26,101 nt of DNA from Accumulibacter sp. (GTDB lineage Bacteria > Pseudomonadota > Gammaproteobacteria > Burkholderiales > Rhodocyclaceae). Positions 14,434-21,025 of the stretch are shown in pieces (position 1 is the first letter of the stretch; each line of letters starts with the position of its first letter). The notes under the pieces are model-generated. The model searched no databases, was not told the origin of the DNA, and saw only the letters and a list, made by a program, of their open reading frames with translations. Position numbers and translations under genes: made by a program. The DNA lies in NCBI GenBank assembly GCA_031284185.1, contig JAITAJ010000294.1:1-26101 (forward strand). Direction: 5' to 3'.

Positions 14434-15384
14434 GTGGTGAATACGGGCAGCATGATCGACAGCCGCGCTCGGAGCGTCCATCCGAACTCGCCTTCCGCGG
14501 GCGGGTCCGGGATCGGGAAGGCGGATGAGGAGATGGAGATGCGACGCGAGTTCGACCGATACTACCGCCAGGGAATGCCCGGGGACGCGCCGGAGATGGA
14601 GCGGAGCGGGGAAGGGAACGGCGCGCTCGCGCACGGGGCTGGGGAGGCGGATGAGGAGGCGCGGCGCGAGCCTGGCCGAGATCGCCATGAGGAGCGCCGG
14701 GAGGCGTCCGGAACCGGGGAAGTGGATGAGGAGGCGCGGCGCGAACTTGGCGGGTACCGCCATCAGGCGCGCCGGGAAACGTCCGGGGACGCGCCCGGAA
14801 CCGGGAAGGTGGATGAGGAGTCGCGGCGCGATTTCGACCGCTACCGCCATCAGGCGCGCCGGGAAGCGTCCGGGGACGCGCCGGGGACGGAAGAAACGGA
14901 CGCGGGAAAGAACCCGGAAATGAGTCTTTCCTCCCTGATCGGCAGCCTGTTCGGCGAGCGGCTGGGCACGGCGGCGTCCGCCGCGGCGGCCCCGGTCGAT
15001 TCCGCGGCGCCGCTCCCGACGGAAGCCACGGTCAGACATCTGGTCGACCAGATTCTGGTTTCGCATCCCGACCAGGCGGGCGATCGGGAAGTCCGTCTCC
15101 GGGTGCGCGATTCCGTGCTGCCCGATACGGAAATCCGGCTCTCCAGAGGCGCGGATGGATGCCTGTCCGTCACGCTGGCGACCGGGAGAGGCGACGCCTT
15201 TCAAACGCTGGTCGCCGCGCAAATGGAACTGAAACAGGCGCTGGACAGCCGGGAAAACCAGGAAGTCCGGCTCGTCGTGCTCGACACGCGGGAATCCGGG
15301 AGGGACGGCGCAGACGGCGAGCGGCGTTCCCGCGGCCATATGGCTTACGTACCGGATGTCGACGATCCTGACGATGCGCGGTAA
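14434..15384 (+). CDS. sctP: T3SS needle-length / substrate-switch protein (SctP-like)
   Basis: GTG at 14434 was chosen for its AAGGAG seven bases upstream (316 aa). Residues about 30-155 are a highly charged repeat region: four units built around VDEEARRE...RYRHQARREASGDAPGTG (14521 to about 14895). The C-terminal 150 residues form a globular domain (VRHLVDQILVSHPDQAGDRE, then VRLRVRDSVLPDTEIRLSRG). This resembles the domain of HpaP/YscP-type proteins, which act as a molecular ruler and switch export from needle to translocators. Location before sctQ (stop and ATG overlap as TAATG) matches the P-Q-R order of many T3SS. Family members diverge strongly, so assignment leans on position and domain pattern. 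Confidence 0.72.
   Translation: MVNTGSMIDSRARSVHPNSPSAGGSGIGKADEEMEMRREFDRYYRQGMPGDAPEMERSGEGNGALAHGAGEADEEARREPGRDRHEERREASGTGEVDEEARRELGGYRHQARRETSGDAPGTGKVDEESRRDFDRYRHQARREASGDAPGTEETDAGKNPEMSLSSLIGSLFGERLGTAASAAAAPVDSAAPLPTEATVRHLVDQILVSHPDQAGDREVRLRVRDSVLPDTEIRLSRGADGCLSVTLATGRGDAFQTLVAAQMELKQALDSRENQEVRLVVLDTRESGRDGADGERRSRGHMAYVPDVDDPDDAR
14521..14895 (+). repeat. In-frame tandem repeats within sctP
   Basis: Four repeat units start at 14521, 14647, 14722 and 14809 with GYGGATGAGGAG. Spacings are 126, 75 and 87 bases, all multiples of three, and the last two units are the most alike. Units encode about 25-42 residues each. Differences in length suggest deletion within older copies and recent duplication of the last one. 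Confidence 0.9.
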
Positions 15385-16439
15385 TGCCGATGGGGCGCCC
15401 GTCTTCCCTCTATCGTCCCACGGCGTTGACGCCCGGAGTGGCCCGGCTGTGCAACGTCCTCGCTTCGCGGGCGGCGCTCGCGGGCGGAGGAGCGCTTTCG
15501 TTCCATTTCGAGCCGGAGCCGAGGGGCGGAACGGTGGCGGCAAGCCTCTGTCTCGAAGTGGGCGGCTTCATCTGGCGGCTGGAATTCCTCGACCTGGATT
15601 TTCTCCGCGCCACGAACGAGGCGCTCACCGAGACGGAAATCCTGTCTCTGCCGGAAGACTTGCGCCAGGCCCTTCTCCTCTTCTTCCTGCACCCGTATCT
15701 CGAACGTCTCGAAAAGGCGCTGGACACGCCGATCCATCCCCTGCCCACGCAGAACGGAGCGAATGCGGCCGCCGGGGACGCGACGCCCTTCTTCTTCACG
15801 CTGGCGCTCGCGCCGGAGCATACGGTGGACAAGGAAGCGCGGCGTCTGCCCCTGCGCCTCGGCGTTTCTTCCGGCAAGGGCGCATCCTGGCTGGCCGGAC
15901 GGATTGCCGCGGCCTTCCCGCAGACTCGAAGATGCCCGGAGTGGGCGGGCTGGCACCTGCCCCTCACGCTGGAGGCCGGGCGCATGCGCGTACCCATCGG
16001 CCTCGTGCGGGAGCTGGCGCTTGCTGATATCCTGCTGCCGCAGCACTATCCCGCGAAGGAGGGCAAGCTCGCGCTGTTTCTCCCCAGCGGCGCGGGGTTC
16101 TGCCTCGACGTTTCCGACGGACGCGCCGTCGTCACCGATTCTTACCGCAATCAGGAGACCCTCGTGGCCGCTCCCGATCCGAACGCCCGGACCGCGCTTG
16201 ACGCGCTGGAAGTAACGATTCATTTTGAACTGACGAAAAAACTGCTGCCGCTCACCGAAATCGAGACCCTCGCGCCGGGCCGTACCTTCCCCCTGAGCAC
16301 GGACCCGATGTCCGCCGTGACGCTCACCATGGAAGGGCAGGCGCTGGCCACGGCCCGGCTGGTCGATCTGGGCGGCATATTGGGCGTGCAGGTCACCCGG
16401 CTCCTCCAGCCGCCGAAACCGAAGCCGGAAGCGTCATGA
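15384..16439 (+). CDS. sctQ: T3SS cytoplasmic ring / sorting platform protein SctQ
   Basis: The 351-aa protein starts at an ATG that overlaps the sctP stop (TAATG) and ends in an ATGA overlap with sctR, so it is translationally coupled on both sides. The C-terminal 75 residues (TFPLSTDPMSAVTLTMEGQA and LVDLGGILGVQVTRLL) have the SpoA (FliM/FliN C-terminal) pattern of SctQ/YscQ/HrcQ. SctQ forms the cytoplasmic pods that bind SctK and SctL and dock chaperone-substrate complexes. The N-terminal 270 residues are more variable, as in the family. No internal start for a short SctQ-C product was clearly identified. Confidence 0.88.
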   Translation: MPMGRPSSLYRPTALTPGVARLCNVLASRAALAGGGALSFHFEPEPRGGTVAASLCLEVGGFIWRLEFLDLDFLRATNEALTETEILSLPEDLRQALLLFFLHPYLERLEKALDTPIHPLPTQNGANAAAGDATPFFFTLALAPEHTVDKEARRLPLRLGVSSGKGASWLAGRIAAAFPQTRRCPEWAGWHLPLTLEAGRMRVPIGLVRELALADILLPQHYPAKEGKLALFLPSGAGFCLDVSDGRAVVTDSYRNQETLVAAPDPNARTALDALEVTIHFELTKKLLPLTEIETLAPGRTFPLSTDPMSAVTLTMEGQALATARLVDLGGILGVQVTRLLQPPKPKPEAS

Positions 16440-17089
16440 CAAACGTCAGTCCCGTCACCCTCGTCATCCTGCTTTCCATTCTGGCGCTCCTGCCGTTCTT
16501 CCTGATGATGACGACCTCTTACGTGAAGATCATCGTGGTCTTCTCGCTGGTGCGCAATGCCCTGGGCGTGCAGCAGGTGCCGCCGACCATGGTGCTGAAT
16601 GGCCTGGCCATGGTGCTCACCCTCTTCATCATGGCCCCGGTCGGGCTGGACACCTGGGAGCGGATCGAGCGGCGCGGCGACGTCGAACAGACGATCGCCG
16701 ACCCGACCAGACTGGGGCCGCTTCTGGAAGCCGCCTCTCCGCCCCTGAGCGCGTTTCTGGAAAAAAACACGGACATGCGGACGCTCGCTGCCCTGAAAAG
16801 CTCCGCCCAGCGGATCTGGCCGGAACGCTACCGCCCGATACTGGAAGGAAACGGTTTCCTGCTCCTCATCCCCGCTTTCGTGCTCACCGAATTCACCGAG
16901 GCTTTCCGCATCGGCTTCCTGCTCTACCTGCCTTTCGTCGTCATCGACCTCATCATCTCCAACATCCTCCTGGCGATGGGGATGATGATGGTTTCTCCCA
17001 TGACCATTTCCCTGCCGTTCAAGCTCCTCCTCTTCGTCACGCTGGACGGCTGGCTGAAAATCAGCCAGGGCCTGATGTATGGCTACTGA
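16436..17089 (+). CDS. sctR: T3SS export gate protein SctR
   Basis: The 217-aa membrane protein has an N-terminal segment VTLVILLSILALLPFFLMMT, then SYVKIIVVFSLVRNALGVQQ and PPTMVLNGLAMVLTLFIMAP. These are the hallmark sequences of the FliP/SctR/YscR family, and the length is normal. SctR forms the pentameric core of the inner-membrane export gate with SctS and SctT. The start overlaps the sctQ stop by ATGA. Normally sctS, sctT and sctU follow; here an RsbW-like gene follows instead, overlapping the sctR end by 11 bases. Confidence 0.97.
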   Translation: MTNVSPVTLVILLSILALLPFFLMMTTSYVKIIVVFSLVRNALGVQQVPPTMVLNGLAMVLTLFIMAPVGLDTWERIERRGDVEQTIADPTRLGPLLEAASPPLSAFLEKNTDMRTLAALKSSAQRIWPERYRPILEGNGFLLLIPAFVLTEFTEAFRIGFLLYLPFVVIDLIISNILLAMGMMMVSPMTISLPFKLLLFVTLDGWLKISQGLMYGY

Positions 17090-17537
17090 CGAATCCCGGC
17101 GGACGAAGCGCGGCCCGCAGGCGATCCTTCTGCCCGCCACGCCGGAGCATCTCTCCGTCATCCACGCCTTCCTCGAATCCGAGGTGCCCCCGGAATTCCG
17201 GGGCGCGCTTTCCCGGATCAAGACGGCGATGGAAGAGTTGCTCATGAACATTTTCTATCACGCCTACGAGATCAAGGGAGAGGGAAAGGCGCAGATCAGC
17301 TGCCGGCTGGTCGATCTGGACGGCGCGCCGTTCTTCCGGGTCGGCGTGTGCGACTGGGGACGGCCCTACAACCCGCTTGCCGAGACGCCGCGTCCCGACC
17401 TGCGCGCGAACGTCGAGACCCGGCCCATCGGCGGGCTGGGCATCCACATCGTGCGGAAGGTCACGGCGCACTATTGCTACAGCCGGAATCAGGATGCCAA
17501 TGAGCTGGAACTCTTTTTCGCGCCGCCCGCGGAGTGA
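17079..17537 (+). CDS. RsbW-like ATP-binding anti-sigma / serine kinase domain protein
   Basis: The 152-aa protein is essentially one GHKL ATPase domain of the HATPase_c_2 (RsbW/SpoIIAB) type. The N-box is EELLMNIFYHAY (E52, N57, H61), the G1 box is VCDWGRPYNP (D92, G94), and the G2 box is IGGLGIHIVRKV (G118-G121). RsbW proteins phosphorylate a STAS-domain partner and bind a sigma factor or other target; in Bordetella the BtrW homologue controls T3SS secretion. It begins inside the sctR end, so it is cotranscribed and probably coupled with the apparatus. No STAS antagonist or PP2C phosphatase gene is in the window. Its target is unknown. Confidence 0.85.
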   Translation: MATDESRRTKRGPQAILLPATPEHLSVIHAFLESEVPPEFRGALSRIKTAMEELLMNIFYHAYEIKGEGKAQISCRLVDLDGAPFFRVGVCDWGRPYNPLAETPRPDLRANVETRPIGGLGIHIVRKVTAHYCYSRNQDANELELFFAPPAE

Positions 17538-18225
17538 TCCGCGTCCCGGCCTCGCGCCGCGCGGGCTGGCGTGTCTGCTCTTGGCGTGGATACCGAGGAT
17601 CGGCATGGCCGGGGAGATTCTCGGCATCTCCATCGAGATCACCGAGCGCATTCCGCATCCCGCGCTGGAGGAGTCCGTGCCCGTGGCGCATGAAAACCGT
17701 CTGGATGAAATGGATGTCTACGCGCTCTCGCCCGCCGCCATCCACTTGCGTCTACCCCGCATGGTGCCGCCGGAGGCGCGCGAGGCTTTCATGGCGGGCG
17801 GCGAGTCCCTGCCCGCGCTTCCCGCGGGTACGGCTTCTCCCGTGACCCGCTTTCCGGACTGGACGGCGTTCATCCACCGGGCCGCCCGGGACTTCGACGT
17901 CGCCCCGGAGCTGATCGCCGCGGTCATCGAAGTGGAATCCGCCTTCCAGCCCCGCGCCGTCTCGCCCAAGGGCGCCCAGGGCCTGATGCAGCTCATGCCC
18001 GCGACGGGGGAATCCCTGGGCCTCGTCGCCCCCTTCGACCCGGAGGCCAACATCCGGGCGGGCACCCGCTATCTCAAGGCGCAACTCTCCCGCTTCCCCA
18101 GCCTGGAGGAAGCCTTGGCCGCCTACAACGCCGGGCCGGGCAACGTCATCAAGTACAACGGCATTCCCCCGTTCGCCGAAACCAGGGATTTCGTGCGGCG
18201 AGTGATCCAGAAAACCGGGAAGTGA
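17500..18225 (+). CDS. T3SS-associated lytic transglycosylase (SLT family)
   Basis: The SLT domain is clear: WTAFIHRAARDFDVAPELIA, VIEVESAFQPRAVSPKGAQG with catalytic Glu about residue 146 (ESAF), LMQLMPATG, and AAYNAGPGNV. These proteins cleave peptidoglycan glycan strands and open a path for the secretion apparatus (IpgF/EtgA type). The chosen ATG at 17500 has AGGA upstream and lies within the RsbW-like gene's last codons (38-base overlap). The N-terminus then has Arg residues and a hydrophobic stretch (RGLACLLLAW), compatible with Sec export. The ORF is open further upstream, but that would overlap the previous gene heavily. The 110 residues between signal and SLT domain are unassigned. 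Confidence 0.88.
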   Translation: MSWNSFSRRPRSDPRPGLAPRGLACLLLAWIPRIGMAGEILGISIEITERIPHPALEESVPVAHENRLDEMDVYALSPAAIHLRLPRMVPPEAREAFMAGGESLPALPAGTASPVTRFPDWTAFIHRAARDFDVAPELIAAVIEVESAFQPRAVSPKGAQGLMQLMPATGESLGLVAPFDPEANIRAGTRYLKAQLSRFPSLEEALAAYNAGPGNVIKYNGIPPFAETRDFVRRVIQKTGK

Positions 18226-18355
18226 AGATCGCCGTGAAACGGCCCGCCGCAAGCCTCGCAACGGGCCTGTGGCCGCGCGCTTCCATGACGCGCTGGACGG
18301 CTCCCGAGCCGCCATTGCCTCTCCTTCTGCCGCTTGTGGGGACGCGCTGCCAACT

Positions 18356-18370
18356 GCCACCAAAGTTGGC
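18356..18370. promoter_or_regulatory. 15-mer enhancer-like site, copy 3
   Basis: GCCACCAAAGTTGGC matches the site at 14201-14215 at 12 of 15 positions. It also sits in a hairpin with arms GCCAACT (18349-18355) and AGTTGGC (18364-18370). It is about 85-90 bases upstream of the sigma-54 site at 18453. Inferred activator site. Confidence 0.55.
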
Positions 18371-18452
18371 GAAAACGCTCGCGGCGTCAGGCCCGGTGTC
18401 TCGTCGGCGCTCATAACGTGTTGAAAAATAAGAATCTTCATTTTGAGGAAAC

Positions 18453-18468
18453 GGGCATGAGGCTTGCT
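18453..18468 (+). promoter_or_regulatory. Sigma-54 promoter for the chaperone/sctC-L operon
   Basis: GGGCAT-GAGGC-TTGCT fits the TGGCAC-N5-TTGCW consensus with GG and GC at exact spacing and a perfect -12 half. Transcription would begin near 18480, about 65 bases before the small leader ORF and 145 before the chaperone gene. Confidence 0.7.
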
Positions 18469-18544
18469 TCTTCTCGTAGCAATCACGACGTTCGATGCGC
18501 GGTGGGGAAACTTGGCTGGACTGCTTGAATTCAAGGAAGGCGAA

Positions 18545-18643
18545 ATGATGATTACGGAAAACGGAAAGCGCGCGGAAAATCCGTCGCGCTTGGGCGAGGA
18601 CGCGCGGATGCCAGGGAGCGGCTTTCATGGCCTCCCGGTTTGA
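18545..18643 (+). CDS. Possible 32-codon leader ORF overlapping the chaperone start
   Basis: ATGATG at 18545 follows AAGGAAGGCG, the best ribosome site in this leader. The frame runs 32 codons and stops at 18641-18643, 17 bases inside the next gene, whose ATG is at 18627. Such overlap is typical of translational coupling. The peptide (starting MMITENGKRAENPSRLGED) has no recognisable motif. It may be a leader peptide or chance. Confidence 0.35.
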   Translation: MMITENGKRAENPSRLGEDARMPGSGFHGLPV

Positions 18644-19016
18644 CGCGGCGATCGCGGCGATCTGCGCGGAAAGCGGCTGGAAACCTTCCGCCCCGGACGC
18701 CGACGGGAAGGTGCATTTCTCCCTGAAGGAAATGGAGTTCACGCTGGCCGCGCCCGATGATTGTCACCTGTGCTTTCTCCATCCGCTCGTCACGCCCGCG
18801 CCCGACGAGGCGCCCGACGTCGAGGCCGAAAGGCTCGCCCGCATGGTGGTGGCGCGGGAAAGGAAGGCGGCCATTCTCTCCTTTTACGAGGGGACCTTCT
18901 ATCTTCACGTCATGGTCGATATGGCGGCGACGCGCCCGCAGGAGATTCCCGCGATCTGCCAGGACTTTCTGAACGATTGCGACTGGTGGCGCCAGAACCA
19001 TTCTTCTTTTACATGA
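18627..19016 (+). CDS. Class I (CesT-type) T3SS chaperone, structural-operon copy
   Basis: The 129-aa acidic protein has the class I chaperone layout: an N-terminal helix (FDAAIAAICAESGW), beta strands with KVHFSLKEMEFTL, a central charged helix (ERLARMVVARERKAA), strands (FYEGTFYLHVMVD) and a last helix ending FLNDCDWWRQNH. That end parallels FW/YW/DW motifs in the three effector chaperones. It stops just after this motif and lacks their linker and LRV/LRI tail. No effector gene is adjacent; the secretin gene follows after about 130 bases. It could serve an effector encoded elsewhere or an early substrate. GGGAG lies at good spacing before ATG 18627. Confidence 0.72.
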   Translation: MASRFDAAIAAICAESGWKPSAPDADGKVHFSLKEMEFTLAAPDDCHLCFLHPLVTPAPDEAPDVEAERLARMVVARERKAAILSFYEGTFYLHVMVDMAATRPQEIPAICQDFLNDCDWWRQNHSSFT

Positions 19017-19082
19017 TCCGGTTTTCGGATCCCCAATGTTGGATAATGGGAGAATTTCGCGGCACGAAGCGACAATGAAGAA

Positions 19083-19114
19083 GGACGCCCGGCACGCATG
19101 CTTGCCGGGCGTCC
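19083..19114 (+). other. Perfect 12-base-arm hairpin between chaperone and sctC
   Basis: GGACGCCCGGCA (19083-19094) and TGCCGGGCGTCC (19103-19114) flank the loop CGCATGCT. No T-run follows, so it is not a standard intrinsic terminator. It lies just upstream of the sctC start and could limit read-through, stabilise transcript ends or affect sctC translation. Confidence 0.7.
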
Positions 19115-19144
19115 GCTAGGGTGTTTCGGGGTTTGAATGCTTAC

Positions 19145-21025
19145 ATGACCGGAGAAATTCAAAGACGGCCATTGCGAGGGGTTTCTCGCCGTGGCGGTTC
19201 GACACATCCCTCATCGATCGCTTTGCTTGCCGCGAGCCAAGGCGCGGCGGTATTCACGCAAAAAATCTTCCCTTGTGTTTTTTATCTGTTCGTCGTTCTT
19301 TCGTCCTTTCTTCCCGCCGCCGCGGACGAAAACCGCGCCCTGTTGTTTGCCACGCCCTACACGCATTTCTCGCAGCAGGAGCCGTTGGCGGCGGTGCTCT
19401 CGGATTTCGCCCGCGCGCAGGGGTTCACGGCGGCGGTTTCGGAAAGACTGGAAGGCACGCTGAGCGGACGTTTTGAAAAGGTCGCGCCGCTCGCCTTCCT
19501 GGAAAGCCTCGCGCGCGCCTTCAACGTGCGCTGGTACGTGCTGGACGGCACGCTTCATTTTTACCGCGCCGACGAAACGCAGCGGGTGTTCATCGCCACG
19601 CCGAACCTGGGCGACAAGGCCGTGGCGGCGCAACTCGTGGCGCTGGGCCTCGTTTCCGGGCAGTTGCCGCTGGAAAATCCCCAATCCGGCAAGGGGTTTC
19701 TGGCCGTGCGCGGGCCGCCCGGCTATGTGGCGCAGATCCAGTCGGCGGTGCAGGCGCTGGAAAAGGCGTCGGACAAGAGCGTCATGCGCGTCTTCAAGCT
19801 GAAATACGCCACCGCCGATGATTTCACCGTCGAAAACACGGGCCGCAACGTGACCATCCCCGGCGTCGCCAGCATCCTGCGGGCCATGGTGCTGGGCCGG
19901 GATGACGCCGGGAGCGTCGGTTCCGTCGTGCGGACGCAGCGGGCGACGGTCTCCCGCCTGAAGGGCACCGGCCTGGCGGCGCAAGGCCGGGCGGAGGCCG
20001 GCGCCGCTCCCTCCGGGGACGTGGCGGGCGAACCGGAGACGCGCAGCGCCGGCATGTTGCGCATCGTTGCCGATCCGCGGGTGAACGCGGTCGTCGTGCA
20101 GGATGTGCAATCCCGGATGCCCTACTATGCGCAGGTCATCGCCGACCTGGACCGGCCGACGCATCTGGTGGAAATCCACGCGGCCATCGTGGACATCGAC
20201 AGCAATTTCAAGCGCGACCTGGGCGTGAGCTGGCAGGGAGAGCATGTGAAGAACCCGGGGGTCAGCAGCGGCATCGACATTTCCACCCCGGAGAGCGCGT
20301 CGGGACTCCTGCCGGGGGCGGGGGCGCTCGCCGGCGGCGGGCTGACCCTTTCCACCATCTATACCCACGGTTCCAATTTCTTCCTGGCCCGCATCCAGGC
20401 GATGGAAAAGAACGGCGCGGCGCGGATGCTCGGCCGTCCTTCCGTCCTCACGGCGGATAACCTGGAAGCCACGCTGGAGAACATCACCACCTACTACATT
20501 TCGGTCAGCGGTCAGGAAGAAGTGGATCTCTTCAAGGTAGAGGCGGGCACCGTGCTCCGCGTGACGCCGCACATCATCGAGAACGAACAGGGCGTGCCCT
20601 CGATCCGGCTGGCCGTGACCGTGCAGGATGACCAGGAAAACGCCGTGGACACGACTCTGGTCGGCAGCATGGCGATTCCGCCGATCAAGCAGACGAAGAT
20701 CAACACCCAGGCCATCATCGACGAAGGGCAGAGCCTCCTGATCGGCGGCTATTATTTCGAGGAAAAGCAGGAAAGCCGGGATGGCGTGCCGGTGCTCATG
20801 AACCTGCCGGTACTGGGCGGCCTCTTCCGGACCACGACGAAGAACACGCGGCAGATGGAGCGTCTCGTCCTGATCACGCCGCGCATCGCGCGCCTGGGCG
20901 AGACCCGGAGTCTGCCGCCGCAGGTGACGGAAATGGACTTCGGACGCCTGCCGGGGCAGACGGATTACGCGCCCGCCGCCGCGCCGGAAGCGGACCGGGA
21001 GAGCGCGGAGGAAACCGCGCCATGA
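19145..21025 (+). CDS. sctC: T3SS outer-membrane secretin SctC
   Basis: The secretin core is clear from about residue 340 to 585: LVEIHAAIVDIDSNFKRDLG, VEAGTVLRVTPHIIENEQG, GQSLLIGGYYFEEKQESRDG and VPVLMNLPVLGGLFRTT, ending LVLITPRIARLG. N0/N1-type periplasmic domains precede it (FARAQGFTAAVSERLEGTLS; VLDGTLHFYRADET). It forms the outer ring of the injectisome. A hydrophobic segment FPCVFYLFVVLSSFLPAAA-D looks like a Sec signal with cleavage before DENRA. From ATG 19145 the product is 626 aa, but about 40 residues before the hydrophobic core is long for a signal peptide. There is also a GTG at 19121 and no good ribosome site for either, so the start is uncertain. The stop overlaps sctD as ATGA. 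Confidence 0.95.
   Translation: MTGEIQRRPLRGVSRRGGSTHPSSIALLAASQGAAVFTQKIFPCVFYLFVVLSSFLPAAADENRALLFATPYTHFSQQEPLAAVLSDFARAQGFTAAVSERLEGTLSGRFEKVAPLAFLESLARAFNVRWYVLDGTLHFYRADETQRVFIATPNLGDKAVAAQLVALGLVSGQLPLENPQSGKGFLAVRGPPGYVAQIQSAVQALEKASDKSVMRVFKLKYATADDFTVENTGRNVTIPGVASILRAMVLGRDDAGSVGSVVRTQRATVSRLKGTGLAAQGRAEAGAAPSGDVAGEPETRSAGMLRIVADPRVNAVVVQDVQSRMPYYAQVIADLDRPTHLVEIHAAIVDIDSNFKRDLGVSWQGEHVKNPGVSSGIDISTPESASGLLPGAGALAGGGLTLSTIYTHGSNFFLARIQAMEKNGAARMLGRPSVLTADNLEATLENITTYYISVSGQEEVDLFKVEAGTVLRVTPHIIENEQGVPSIRLAVTVQDDQENAVDTTLVGSMAIPPIKQTKINTQAIIDEGQSLLIGGYYFEEKQESRDGVPVLMNLPVLGGLFRTTTKNTRQMERLVLITPRIARLGETRSLPPQVTEMDFGRLPGQTDYAPAAAPEADRESAEETAP

Larger units (their letters stand above)
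18226..18544 (+). other. Intergenic control region before the chaperone/sctC operon
   Basis: The 319 bases carry no convincing gene. They contain a GC-rich inverted repeat just after the transglycosylase stop (GGCCCG about 18242 with CGGGCC about 18263), the hairpin and 15-mer at 18349-18370, the sigma-54 promoter at 18453-18468 and an AT-rich stretch at 18416-18450. A 64-codon ORF at 18222-18416 overlaps these signals and looks accidental. Confidence 0.6.

Noticed and set aside
14521..14895. CRISPR-like array
   Set aside because: The repeats are in frame, contiguous, of unequal length and without unique spacers; they are coding repeats in sctP.
14161..15543. A 460-codon minus-strand open frame opposite sctP
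   Set aside because: It is Arg/Pro-rich, crosses the promoter palindrome and mirrors the sctP repeats; sctP fits the operon context.
19083..19114. Rho-independent terminator before sctC
   Set aside because: The stem is strong but no T-run follows; listed only as a hairpin.
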